From positions 1 through 64,000 of the forward strand of contig DBMJ01000016.1 of NCBI GenBank assembly GCA_002298125.1: 64,000 bases of DNA, read 5' to 3'. Source of the DNA: Clostridium sp. UBA701. GTDB taxonomy: Bacteria > Bacillota > Clostridia > Clostridiales > Clostridiaceae. The notes below the pieces were generated by a model that was not told where the DNA came from, made no database searches, and saw only the letters and a program-made list of their open reading frames with translations. Of this stretch, positions 26,059 to 35,152 are shown one piece after another. The translations under genes were made by a program, and so were the position numbers. Every line of letters starts with the position of its first letter. Within the stretch, counting starts at the first letter, position 1.

Positions 26059-26869
26059 TAGCATAAACCAAGCAGTGATAAGTGATGAGCATAAAGCTTA
26101 TATAAGCTCCATTAAAAGACAAAATCGCAGAGTAACCCTAAATAGATTGGCAATCCTAGTGCTGTTCTTTGCGCTTTGGGAGCTTGCTGGAGACCTAAAG
26201 TGGATAGACCCTTTCTTAACCAGTACTCCTTCTAGGATGGTAAAGAGTCTTATCACCATATATGGAGAGGGGACCTTATTTAAGCATATCTTTGTAACCT
26301 GCTATGAAACTATTTTGGGTTTTGTTTTAGGTACCATACTAGGCACCATAATCGCGGTGCTGCTTTGGTGGTCAGATTTTGTATCTAGGGTGATGGAGCC
26401 TTACCTTGTAGTGCTAAATGCACTGCCAAAGGTAGCCCTTGCACCAATAATCATCTTTTGGGCCGGTAATGGCATAAAAGCTATAATAATAATAGCTCTT
26501 TTAATATCTATAATAGTCACTATTATAGGGGTACTTTCAGGCTTTAAAGAGGTGGATGAAGATAAGATTAAGCTTATGAAGACCTTTGGAGCTTCTAAGC
26601 TTCAGATACTTAGAAAGCTTATAATTCCAGCCTCTATGCCTACCATGATTTCTGCCCTAAAGATCAATGTAGGACTGTCCTGGGTTGGAGTAATAATGGG
26701 TGAGTTTTTGGTGGCAAAGGATGGACTTGGATTTCTCATAGTGTTTGGAGGACAGATATCACAGCTGGACATGGTAATGATGAGCATAATAATTTTATCC
26801 TTTTTAGCCTATCTTATGTATGCCTTAGTCTCAGTAGTTGAAAAGAGGTTTATGAAGAGATTTGAGTAA
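26042..26869 (+). CDS. ABC importer permease (SsuC/TauC type)
   Basis: About 275 residues with a basic cytoplasmic N-terminus and six hydrophobic segments. It has the EAA-like loop KLMKTFGASKLQILRKLIIP and LNALPKVALAPIIIFW, typical of this permease class. I chose ATG at 26042, preceded by GGAAGGAG within the ATPase gene, so the two overlap and are translationally coupled. Substrate unknown. Confidence 0.9.
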   Translation: MRKENSSINQAVISDEHKAYISSIKRQNRRVTLNRLAILVLFFALWELAGDLKWIDPFLTSTPSRMVKSLITIYGEGTLFKHIFVTCYETILGFVLGTILGTIIAVLLWWSDFVSRVMEPYLVVLNALPKVALAPIIIFWAGNGIKAIIIIALLISIIVTIIGVLSGFKEVDEDKIKLMKTFGASKLQILRKLIIPASMPTMISALKINVGLSWVGVIMGEFLVAKDGLGFLIVFGGQISQLDMVMMSIIILSFLAYLMYALVSVVEKRFMKRFE

Positions 26870-26873
26870 AGCA

Positions 26874-26905
26874 GAAGGCAGTCTGTGCACAGACTGCCTT
26901 TTAAA
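26874..26905. terminator. bidirectional terminator
   Basis: AAGGCAGTCTGTGCACAGACTGCCTTTT, a near-perfect palindrome flanked by A and T runs, between convergent genes. Confidence 0.88.
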
Positions 26906-26911
26906 ATTTTA

Positions 26912-28120
26912 CTAAATGATATCTTTTTTATAAATCCTGAAGGTCTTATTTATCTTGCCTCCTAATTTCTCTATGTCTCTTCTCATAGCTACGTTGTATT
27001 CCCATATGGTAGAGCCCTCTACAGCATCATAACCATGTCGCTTAAAGGCATCCTCACAATGTACATAAATAGCAGCAGTAACACCCTTCTTTCTATATTC
27101 AGGCACCACGAAGAGCACAAAGAGTCTGCAGCGGTTTATTTTTTTCTTCCCAAAGAGATATTTAAATACTCCAAAGGGGAATTTCTTGCCGTCCATGGAT
27201 TTTAGCACCTGGTTATAATCTGGCATAGCAATGTTAAAGCCAATAGGTCGTCCTTCTTTAGTTCTAGCAATGTAAATTAAATCAGGTACTGCCACAGGCA
27301 CCAGGTTTTTTGCCATAAGCTCAATTTCTTCGTCGGTAGGGGGTACAAAATCCTCCCACTCCTCCGGCATGGCTTCATCTAGAATACGCTTTATATCTGC
27401 CATATCCCTTTGAATATTCTCCAGGTCTATCATGTCCACTTTAAAGCCATATTTCTCCATGGCATAGGGCACCATTCTCTTATATCTCTCAGGAGCACCC
27501 TGCTTTACCTCTAGATGATAAGCATAGCAGTCCCAGTACTTATAAAAACCGTACTGTTCAAAGAAATCTACATAATAAGGCGGGTTATACACATTCATTA
27601 CATAGGGATCATCATCATAGCAGTCTATAAGAAGTCCTCTGCAGTCATCTCCGTCTGGAGGAGCAAGAGGCCCTATAATTTTAGTCATGCCTCTCTTTTT
27701 AAGCCAGGAGTTGGCATAGTCAAAGAGAGCCTTACAAACGGAATAGTCCTCTATGCATTCAAACAGTGAAAGGTATCCCTCTGCATAGTTTTTAGCATTA
27801 TTTAGAACATTGTTTATACCCACGCATAGTCTTCCACAGAGCACATCCTCCTTATAGGCAAGGAGCAGGGTGTAGGGGCCGCTTTCCTTTAGGGTATTAT
27901 TCTCTCCGCGAATGGTTTTTAAGCTATCACTTATTAGAGGAGGTACCCAGTAAGGATTGTCTTTATAAACCTTCCAGGGGAATTTAACAAAGTCCTTTTC
28001 CCCTTTTTTATCACAAACCTCCACTATTTTTATATTTTCAGTATTTACAGAGGGTTTAGTATTAAGCTCTGTTCTATTATTTATATTAGTTTTCTGTAAC
28101 TCCAATTTTTTCACTCCCAT
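26912..28120 (-). CDS. YghO-like GNAT-fold acyltransferase
   Basis: About 402 residues, resembling the YghO family of GNAT-related proteins. Recognisable stretches are NPYWVPPLISD, EGYLSLFECIEDYSVCKALF, a motif IIGPLAPPDGDDCRGLLID, NPPYYVDFFEQYGFYK and the C-terminal GNAT-like VVPEYRKKGVTAAIYVHCED. The substrate is unknown. The nominal ATG at 28120 lies inside the end of the upstream MFS gene (35-base overlap) with a weak ribosome binding site. A TTG five codons later has GGGAG upstream, so the true start is uncertain. Third gene of a GDPD-MFS-acyltransferase operon. Confidence 0.75.
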   Translation of the reverse strand: MGVKKLELQKTNINNRTELNTKPSVNTENIKIVEVCDKKGEKDFVKFPWKVYKDNPYWVPPLISDSLKTIRGENNTLKESGPYTLLLAYKEDVLCGRLCVGINNVLNNAKNYAEGYLSLFECIEDYSVCKALFDYANSWLKKRGMTKIIGPLAPPDGDDCRGLLIDCYDDDPYVMNVYNPPYYVDFFEQYGFYKYWDCYAYHLEVKQGAPERYKRMVPYAMEKYGFKVDMIDLENIQRDMADIKRILDEAMPEEWEDFVPPTDEEIELMAKNLVPVAVPDLIYIARTKEGRPIGFNIAMPDYNQVLKSMDGKKFPFGVFKYLFGKKKINRCRLFVLFVVPEYRKKGVTAAIYVHCEDAFKRHGYDAVEGSTIWEYNVAMRRDIEKLGGKINKTFRIYKKDII

Positions 28121-29309
28121 CTAAATTGCTCATAGGTTTAACCCTGCTGATAAAAAACAGGGCTAGAGCAAAGAAAAGTGTTCCATATAGGAACATGTAT
28201 TTATAGCCAATAATATCTATTACCCCGCCCAGTAGTGGAGGAGAGATGATATTGGCTATGGAGGAGAATAGGTAATATAGTCCTGTGTAGGTACCAATTA
28301 AACCTAGTGGCGCCATTTCAGCTACAAAGGGATAGGAGTTAATATTGATAAATGCCCAGAAAATTCCAAGCACAACGAATACAGCTCTTATTGCCCAGAG
28401 GTCTCTTAGAAAAGCAGCAACTATAAATCCTGCTATAATACCGATTATCCCAAGGATTATGGTTTTTTTCTTGCCAAGCTTTGTGCCTACAATTCCTGCA
28501 GGTACTGCAAAAATTAGAAAACTTATTGATATAAAGGCAAAGGATATGGCAGAGGCACTTTCTGTAGCTCCAATGAACTTTGTTCCATATCTTGTGAAAA
28601 AGGTCTCTATGCCATTAAAGCCTATAAACCAGCAGCAGATTGCCAGCAGTAGGTTTCTTGTAGCGGGATTTTTCAATCCATTTGCCAAGCCTTCAAAAAA
28701 ACCTACATTTTTTTCGGATTTTTCGTAGTAAAGAACATCTCTTTTTTCCTTAACGAAATTAAATAGTACAATAAAGGATAAGATCATAAGCCCTGAAGCC
28801 AAATAAAAAGGGTATCCATTATTATACTTCCAAAGGATGCCTCCTACCAAAAAGGCTATTACAGAGCCGACACCACCCATTAGGTTGATTATACTATTAG
28901 CCTTGCTCCTTTTCTCCTTTGGAGTGATGTCTGGCATAAGTGCCACCACAGGAGAGCGAAAAATGCTCATAGATAGGTTCATCAATACCAAAAAGGTGAT
29001 TAAGGTCCACAAATTAAAATGTTGAGGAATTAAAAATATAAATACCGTTGCTATAGGCATGCCTATCATAATAAAGGGCATACGTTTTCCATAACGAGTG
29101 TTTACCTCGTCACTATAGGCTCCTACCATAGGCTGAATAAAAAGCGCCAGGTAGTTGTCAATAGTCATTATAAAACCTATAATTGTAGAGCTTTCAATGA
29201 ATTTTCCAAGAAGTAAGGGCATAAAGGAATTGTAAACTGACCAGGTAATGCTTATGGCAAAAAAGCCAAAGCCTAAAAGAAATACCTTCCCATAATTAAA
29301 TTTTTTCAT
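28086..29309 (-). CDS. MFS transporter (GPH/SLC45-like)
   Basis: A 407-residue transporter with twelve predicted membrane segments. Features typical of the GPH/SLC45-like branch are IDNYLALFIQPMVGAYSDEV followed by TRYGKRMPFIMIG, and ALMPDITPKEKRSKANSI in the first half. Such proteins transport sugars or glycosides by cation symport. Here it is cotranscribed with a glycerophosphodiesterase (gap 31 bases), so a glycerol-phosphodiester or related solute is a reasonable guess. Ribosome binding site AAGGGGG. Confidence 0.88.
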   Translation of the reverse strand: MKKFNYGKVFLLGFGFFAISITWSVYNSFMPLLLGKFIESSTIIGFIMTIDNYLALFIQPMVGAYSDEVNTRYGKRMPFIMIGMPIATVFIFLIPQHFNLWTLITFLVLMNLSMSIFRSPVVALMPDITPKEKRSKANSIINLMGGVGSVIAFLVGGILWKYNNGYPFYLASGLMILSFIVLFNFVKEKRDVLYYEKSEKNVGFFEGLANGLKNPATRNLLLAICCWFIGFNGIETFFTRYGTKFIGATESASAISFAFISISFLIFAVPAGIVGTKLGKKKTIILGIIGIIAGFIVAAFLRDLWAIRAVFVVLGIFWAFININSYPFVAEMAPLGLIGTYTGLYYLFSSIANIISPPLLGGVIDIIGYKYMFLYGTLFFALALFFISRVKPMSNLDGSEKIGVTEN

Positions 29310-29340
29310 AATAACCCCCTTAAAAACTTATTACTTTACC

Positions 29341-30063
29341 CTATTTCTTTAGAATTGCTTTAACCCTGTCTGGATAATTTGTTATAATTCCATCCACCCC
29401 CATGGATATGCAGTGCATAATATGAGGCTCCTCATCCACAGTAAAGGGATTGACAAAGATTCCTTCCCTATGAGCCTTTTCCACCACCTCTTTTCTTACT
29501 GCGTAGAAAAAGGGATGCAGGCCATCTGCCTTTAAGGTTTTGCAGTAGTTCTGAGGTTCATAGATGCCTTCCATGTAAAGAACAGCGGTTTTAATTGAAG
29601 GACACAGCTCCTTACAATGGGCTAGGGAATAATGATTAAAGCTTGATAGCATCACTCTCTTTTCCATACCCTCCTTATGAATAAGCTCCATAAGCTTTTC
29701 CTCTATCTGAGGATAAATCACTATACCGCTTTTAATCTCCAGGTTCAAATTTACCTTTGTTGGCTTTACTAGGTCTAAAAGCTCTTTTAGTGTTGGTATT
29801 TTACACTGGGAAAAGCTCTTATCCTTAAAGCTGCCAGCATCCAACCCTCGAAGCTCCTTTAAGCTGTAATCCTTCACAAGGCCTGTACCATTTGTGGTTC
29901 TGTTTACATATTCATCGTGAATTAGTACTAATTCTCCATCCTTAGTTAGCTGTACATCTGTTTCTATGGCATCACAGTCTAATTCTATGGCTTTTTCAAA
30001 GGCCAACAGGGTGTTTTCAGGATAATATGAGCTGGCACCTCTATGGGCATAGACTACCGTCAT
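29341..30063 (-). CDS. glycerophosphodiester phosphodiesterase
   Basis: A 240-residue GDPD-family enzyme that hydrolyses glycerophosphodiesters to glycerol-3-phosphate and an alcohol. The catalytic and metal-binding set is complete: HRG (residue 7 onward), ENT, the acidic pair in ETDVQLTKDG, HDEYVNRTTNG, and EIK further on, with the final FTVDEEPHIM. There is no signal peptide, so it is probably cytoplasmic like UgpQ. First gene of its operon with AGGAGGG ribosome binding site. Confidence 0.92.
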   Translation of the reverse strand: MTVVYAHRGASSYYPENTLLAFEKAIELDCDAIETDVQLTKDGELVLIHDEYVNRTTNGTGLVKDYSLKELRGLDAGSFKDKSFSQCKIPTLKELLDLVKPTKVNLNLEIKSGIVIYPQIEEKLMELIHKEGMEKRVMLSSFNHYSLAHCKELCPSIKTAVLYMEGIYEPQNYCKTLKADGLHPFFYAVRKEVVEKAHREGIFVNPFTVDEEPHIMHCISMGVDGIITNYPDRVKAILKK

Positions 30064-30355
30064 GTCTTTCCCTCCTTCTCTATAATGTAAATATTTGTAG
30101 TTTAATTATAATATTCTCTAGGAATTTGTAAATTCCTTTTATTTTTACGCTTTTATAAAGATTATTCTATTAAAATTTACTAAAGAACCAGAATATTTGG
30201 TATAATTAAATTAGGTATATATTAAATTACATAGAAGGATATTTTCACTTCATTAGGGATATATAAATAGTAGGGTGTAAAACTCCTAAAGAGAAGAGAT
30301 AATTTAATGTTATGACAGAAATAATAGTATTAAATATTATATATGGAGGTATTTT

Positions 30356-32692
30356 ATGGTACAAAGGTATGGACTCAAAAATAAAGAGTCAGAAGAAAAG
30401 GTTATATTAAGAGAGGTGAGAATCAGCGGAAATGTCTGCGGAGAATTTGTTGAGCTATCCATGTCCCAAATATTTGAAAATACTGGAGATAAGGACATTG
30501 AAGGGGTATACATCTTCCCAATACCAGATACTGCTGTAATAACCGATTTTGAAGCTAATCTAGGGGGAAGAACCCTAAAGGCCAGAGTTGAAGAGAAGGA
30601 AAGAGCTCAGGAGGCCTATGAAGCCGCATTAGAAAGAGGAGACCGTGTACTCTCCTTAGAGGAAATAGATGATAATGTATTTAGAATAAATATCGGCAAG
30701 GTTTTAAGCAGTGAAAAGGTAAAGATAAAGGTTACCTACATAGATCAGCTTATATATGAAGAAGAAAATCTGATGCTTGTAGTACCTGCCATATTAAGCC
30801 CAAGACATGCCAGCTGTGGAGAGGAATTTATGGAAGAGTGTGAAGAGCAGGAGGAGGACTACAAGGTAAGCCTTAACTTATTAGTAGAACCCCTAAGCAG
30901 ACTTGATATAGAATCTCCTTCCCATGACATAGAAGTAGAATGGGATGAGGAAAAAAATCTTGCCAGAGTTAACCTGAAAAATGAAGAAACCTATCTTGAT
31001 GAGGATCTTGTGCTTTTACTTAAGGAAAGAGAACTGGTGGAAGCTAGCGGCATGCTCTATGAATATGAAGGTGAAGAAGAAAACAAGGGTGTACTGTATC
31101 TTAGAATAATACCAGATCTTGAGCAGGAGGAAAATGAGGAGCCAAATCACTATATATTTTTAATTGACATTTCTGAGACCATGGAGGGAGAAAAGCTGGA
31201 GGAGGCAAAGAATGCTCTTAGGCTTTGCATAAGAAATCTATCAGAGGGAGATACCTTTAATATAATAGCGGCAGAGGCTGAAAATCACCTCTTCTCAAAG
31301 AGTGGAAAGGTTCCCTTTAACCAGGAAAACCTTCAGCTTGCCTCTGATTGGATAGATAACCTTGAGGTTAAGGAAGATGCAGAAATCTTTGAAGCCTTAA
31401 AATACTGCTTAAGTGAAAAAAGTGAAAACGGCATAGGCACAATACTTATCTTTACTGACGACGAGGGAGAGCAGGACGAGGAGATAATTGAATATGTTAG
31501 AGAGAACATTAAGGATAATAGAATATTCCCCTTTGGTATAGATTCCTCTGCTAGCAGCTATCTCATAAACAAATTGGCTGAGGTAGGTCATGGAAGACCA
31601 GAATTTATTTATCAGGGTGAGAGAATTGACGACATGGTTATTAGACAATTTAGCAGGATTGAGAATCCCCAGATAGATGTTACAGAGATAAATTGGGGCT
31701 CCATGAAGGTAGAGAGAACCTATCCTAGAACTATTTCCTATCTGTACAACAATGAACCCTTCTCCATATTTGCCACAGTGGCTGGAGAGATTGAAGGGAA
31801 AATTACCCTTAAGGGCATGGTTTATGATAAGCCCTATGAAAAGGTAATAAACCTTGACGTTCTGGACCTTGAAGAAAATGCTGATCTAGTTCAGAAGGTA
31901 TGGATGAGAAAGAGAATTGAATCCATAGAAGAGAGACTAAGAGGAGAAAAGGGCCAAGTGGCACAGGCTATGAAGGATAAGATCATAGAGCTGTCTCAGG
32001 AATCTGGAATAATAAGTACCTATACCTCCTTCGTAATGGTGGAGCAGATGGAGGAGCCTCTTTTAGGAATGGTTATGAGCCACATAATACCTATGGAAAT
32101 CTCTGAGGAAGCCTTAAAAAACATTACAGAAGCTTACTTTATTGAATCTCCAAGCTTCATATATAAGTCTCTATATAACGGAAGAACAGCTGTTAAACAG
32201 GATAAGAGCTCAGAGTCTAATAAATATAGAAGAGATAATATCCTAAGAACCCTTGCAAGAAATCAATTTGCAGATGGAGCCTTTGCAAACTACCATGATA
32301 AGGATGAGGATATTGTTCTTGAGACCACCTCAGCTGCTGTGCTGGCCTTTACCCTAGGTAAGGAGGATTTATCCCTATATAGCAATCAGATATTAAAGTC
32401 CGTTAAGTTTATAGTAAAGACTTTAGAGGAGAAGACTGTAAGTGAAAAGACCAAGGAGCTTGCTATATTAGCCTTAAAGTCTGCAGCAGACAGAAACTTA
32501 GCAAAGGGAGGCTTTAAGCAGGCAATAGGAGAAAAGTACACCTCAAGCCTTTCTGGCATCAATATAAAGGAAAAGGTGGCTGCTCTGCTGGAGCTAGTGG
32601 ATGAAGACGACATAATAGAGAGAGCTATAATGGAGGAGAAATTTGCCATTAATACCCTGGCGAAGCTGGCAATTTTAAGAGCCCTCAAATAG
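30356..32692 (+). CDS. VIT and von Willebrand factor A domain protein
   Basis: A 778-residue protein. An N-terminal VIT (vault/inter-alpha-trypsin) domain spans about residues 10-135 (FPIPDTAVITDFEANLGGR, KERAQEAYEAALERGD). A VWA domain spans about 265-430. The metal-ion-dependent adhesion site reads DISET (Asp271, Ser273, Thr275), with Thr where Ser is usual, and FTDDEG follows. The C-terminal third is helical with no domain I recognise. No signal peptide or anchor is seen, so it is probably intracellular. GGAGG ribosome binding site; monocistronic. Confidence 0.88.
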   Translation: MVQRYGLKNKESEEKVILREVRISGNVCGEFVELSMSQIFENTGDKDIEGVYIFPIPDTAVITDFEANLGGRTLKARVEEKERAQEAYEAALERGDRVLSLEEIDDNVFRINIGKVLSSEKVKIKVTYIDQLIYEEENLMLVVPAILSPRHASCGEEFMEECEEQEEDYKVSLNLLVEPLSRLDIESPSHDIEVEWDEEKNLARVNLKNEETYLDEDLVLLLKERELVEASGMLYEYEGEEENKGVLYLRIIPDLEQEENEEPNHYIFLIDISETMEGEKLEEAKNALRLCIRNLSEGDTFNIIAAEAENHLFSKSGKVPFNQENLQLASDWIDNLEVKEDAEIFEALKYCLSEKSENGIGTILIFTDDEGEQDEEIIEYVRENIKDNRIFPFGIDSSASSYLINKLAEVGHGRPEFIYQGERIDDMVIRQFSRIENPQIDVTEINWGSMKVERTYPRTISYLYNNEPFSIFATVAGEIEGKITLKGMVYDKPYEKVINLDVLDLEENADLVQKVWMRKRIESIEERLRGEKGQVAQAMKDKIIELSQESGIISTYTSFVMVEQMEEPLLGMVMSHIIPMEISEEALKNITEAYFIESPSFIYKSLYNGRTAVKQDKSSESNKYRRDNILRTLARNQFADGAFANYHDKDEDIVLETTSAAVLAFTLGKEDLSLYSNQILKSVKFIVKTLEEKTVSEKTKELAILALKSAADRNLAKGGFKQAIGEKYTSSLSGINIKEKVAALLELVDEDDIIERAIMEEKFAINTLAKLAILRALK

Positions 32693-32707
32693 TATTGGTG
32701 TATATCT

Positions 32708-32741
32708 TAGACAGCTTATTATGAAATAGGCTGTCTTTTTA
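32708..32741 (+). terminator. intrinsic terminator
   Basis: AGACAGC / GCTGTCT stem followed by TTTTT after the VIT/VWA gene. Confidence 0.85.
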
Positions 32742-32898
32742 CGTCAATAACAATTTACAGAATATTACGAAAAATTACAATATTATATTAAACATACAAA
32801 TTTTATAAAATATTCTTGTATTTTTCAAAAAAAATAGCAGGAATTAGAATATTTATGTATAATATATTATGGAATACTTGGTGAATAATTGTATTTAA

Positions 32899-34170
32899 TT
32901 GTTAGGACAATGGGATGGAGATGAGCTAGGAGTGCTTGGTCAATACAATATCATGGAAGAGAAGACAGTGTCAAAGCCTTTAGGATATAAGGACTCTAAT
33001 GAATTAAACATGGAGCTGCTCTATAAAGCCTATATGGCAATACCAACTCCTCTTCTGGTAATAGATGAGAAAATGGATATCATTTTTATCAATCCAGAAG
33101 GGGATAAATTACTTTTTAACTATCGCCATGGAGAGGCTAAGGGAAATGTATGTAAGCTTTTCCTCTCAGATGTGACCTTTCTCCTCAGTGATTCTATGGA
33201 GGAAGAGGAGATAAGCTACTGCAAGTCTTTTTTTGTAGGTGAAAGCAAGAGATATTTTGAAGTAATCCTAAAAAGACTGTCTACCTTTAATAAAAGGAAT
33301 TACTATCTGCTTCTGTTACATGAGTTGAGTCCCTCACTTAACACCTCTGATGATGAACGTGAAAAGGAGCTCATGGAGAAGGTTCAATATGAGAAAATAA
33401 AAAATGAATTCTTTGCAAATATATCCCATGAATTTAGAACCCCGCTAAATATTATTTACAGCTCCCTGCAGGTAATGGACTTATATGTGATGAAAAACCC
33501 ATTGTTATCAAATATGAAAAAGTATCTATCTGTTATGAAAAAGAACTGCTTTAGGCTGCTGCGCCTTACCAGGAATCTTATGGATATAACCAGCATGGAT
33601 GTAGGTTTTTTTGAAATTCATCCCTGTAATTTAAATATTGTAAGCATAGTTGAGGATGTAACCTTATCCGTGGTAAAGTACTGCAAGAACAAAGAAATTG
33701 ACTTGGTTTTTGACACTGACGTGGAGGAGAAGGTTATTGCTTGTGATGAAGATGTTGTAGAGAGGATAATGTTAAATTTAATTTCTAATGCTCTTAAATT
33801 CACTCCAAGAAAAGGAACTATTGAGGTTAATCTTAAGGATAAGGGCAAGTGGATTAGTATTTCTGTTAAGGACAATGGAATGGGTATTGAAGAGTGCAAG
33901 CAAAAGTGTATCTTTGAGAGATTTAGACAGGTGGACAAGTCTTTTACCCGTAATACAGAAGGCAGTGGTGTTGGACTTTCTATTGTAAAACAACTTGTAG
34001 AATTACACGGCGGCACCATAACTTTAAATAGTAAATATGGCAAGGGCAGTGAATTCATAGTAGAGCTTCCGGCAAGGTATTTAAAGGAAGAGGAGATGGA
34101 CTGCAGCTTCGAGAGAGAAAGCTTTACAGAAAAAAATATAAACATAGAGCTTTCAGATTTATATGAATAG
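32899..34170 (+). CDS. soluble sensor histidine kinase with PAS domain
   Basis: About 423 residues without membrane segments. A PAS-like domain (about residues 40-150) with PTPLLVIDEKMDIIFIN precedes the HisKA helix FFANISHEFRTPLNII. The catalytic ATPase domain follows, with N-box NLISNALKFTP, G1 DNGMGIEE and G2 GSGVGLSIVKQLVELHGG. It senses a cytoplasmic signal and phosphorylates a response regulator that is not encoded here (orphan kinase). The start is uncertain: the nominal TTG has no ribosome binding site. A GTG at 32932 or ATG at 32953 may be used instead. Confidence 0.9.
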   Translation: MLGQWDGDELGVLGQYNIMEEKTVSKPLGYKDSNELNMELLYKAYMAIPTPLLVIDEKMDIIFINPEGDKLLFNYRHGEAKGNVCKLFLSDVTFLLSDSMEEEEISYCKSFFVGESKRYFEVILKRLSTFNKRNYYLLLLHELSPSLNTSDDEREKELMEKVQYEKIKNEFFANISHEFRTPLNIIYSSLQVMDLYVMKNPLLSNMKKYLSVMKKNCFRLLRLTRNLMDITSMDVGFFEIHPCNLNIVSIVEDVTLSVVKYCKNKEIDLVFDTDVEEKVIACDEDVVERIMLNLISNALKFTPRKGTIEVNLKDKGKWISISVKDNGMGIEECKQKCIFERFRQVDKSFTRNTEGSGVGLSIVKQLVELHGGTITLNSKYGKGSEFIVELPARYLKEEEMDCSFERESFTEKNINIELSDLYE

Positions 34171-34177
34171 TAAAAGT

Positions 34178-34226
34178 GTTAACTCATACCCAGAGGACTA
34201 ACTTTGAGTATGAGTTAATTTTATTT
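34178..34226 (+). terminator. intrinsic terminator of the kinase gene
   Basis: TTAACTCATAC / GTATGAGTTAA stem followed by a T-rich run. Confidence 0.75.
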
Positions 34227-34280
34227 AAAAATGCCAGAAGAGAAGTACGAGGGGGACTCATAACATTTCTTCTGGCAGGG
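34227..34280 (-). terminator. intrinsic terminator of the PilZ gene
   Basis: TGCCAGAAGA / TCTTCTGGCA inverted repeat with a long loop. On the - strand it is followed by TTTTTAAAT. Confidence 0.7.
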
Positions 34281-34298
34281 GGGGAATGTGAAATTCAT

Positions 34299-34952
34299 TT
34301 ACTCTAATTTGGCAATTACATAGGCTGAGAGAGCTTGTCTTTGTTCATCTATTAAATTGACAAATTGAAGGGCTGTCCTATATATAAAGGTTCTGGCAGC
34401 TTCAGTTCTCACTACTCTAGCCATTAGTAGTATATTGCTCTCAAGAGGTATCTGAAGCAAAACTAAATCCCCTTCCTTATACTCTATATGGGTTTGTATT
34501 CTAATGCCTCCTGCACTTAAGTCGATTGCAGGAGTTCTTATCATGTTGTTTGTGCTTTTAAATCTCTTTGGTATAGCTTCAATGGAGGAGCTTTCAAGAT
34601 ACCCTGGAAGCAGTGCGTAATAAATCGGAGCTTCATAGGTTACTCTTATATAGTTTCTTCTCTCTACCCTGCTCTCTACATTGGGATCGCTAAATACAAG
34701 GGTGAGCTCATCATTTCCATGCTTAATTCCAATAATTTTGGAGCTAAAGCATACATATTCCTCCTCCAGGTGTGCAGAAAAGCCTACCATCTCACCATTT
34801 TCTATGTTGGTAAGCACTTCATCCTTGGGTATATCAAAGGTAGCTAAAAAGAAATAGGGAAATATCCTTATTATGGTACCTTCATAAATTTTCTGCTTAT
34901 AAGAAAGCATAATTATGAGCTGTTCTTTAAGACTGTTACTGCCTAATACCAT
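34299..34952 (-). CDS. PilZ-domain c-di-GMP receptor (YcgR-like)
   Basis: A 217-residue protein with an N-terminal YcgR-like beta domain and a C-terminal PilZ domain. c-di-GMP-binding residues are RRNYIRV (Arg99-x3-Arg103) and DLSAGGIRI (Asp144, Ser146, Gly148, Gly149). It therefore probably relays cyclic-di-GMP to motility or surface functions. No flagellar or cyclase genes are nearby. Monocistronic and convergent with the histidine kinase gene. Confidence 0.9.
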   Translation of the reverse strand: MVLGSNSLKEQLIIMLSYKQKIYEGTIIRIFPYFFLATFDIPKDEVLTNIENGEMVGFSAHLEEEYVCFSSKIIGIKHGNDELTLVFSDPNVESRVERRNYIRVTYEAPIYYALLPGYLESSSIEAIPKRFKSTNNMIRTPAIDLSAGGIRIQTHIEYKEGDLVLLQIPLESNILLMARVVRTEAARTFIYRTALQFVNLIDEQRQALSAYVIAKLE

Positions 34953-35152
34953 TTTTCATCACCACCCAATATTTATAGTTAAATTATACCACACATAAGT
35001 TAAATGTAAAATTAAATTTCATTAAATATTTAATTAAAAATAAAAAAATATACAAAATCTTTGCTTTTGGGGTTCTTGTAGGGAAAGATAAATATTGGTA
35101 ACATATAAGTATATGATTAATTTGAGGTTTTTGTTTTACAGGAGATGGAGTA

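Noticed and set aside
33618..34145. 175-codon - strand frame opposite the histidine kinase
   Set aside because: It runs antisense to the conserved HATPase region and shows no domain.
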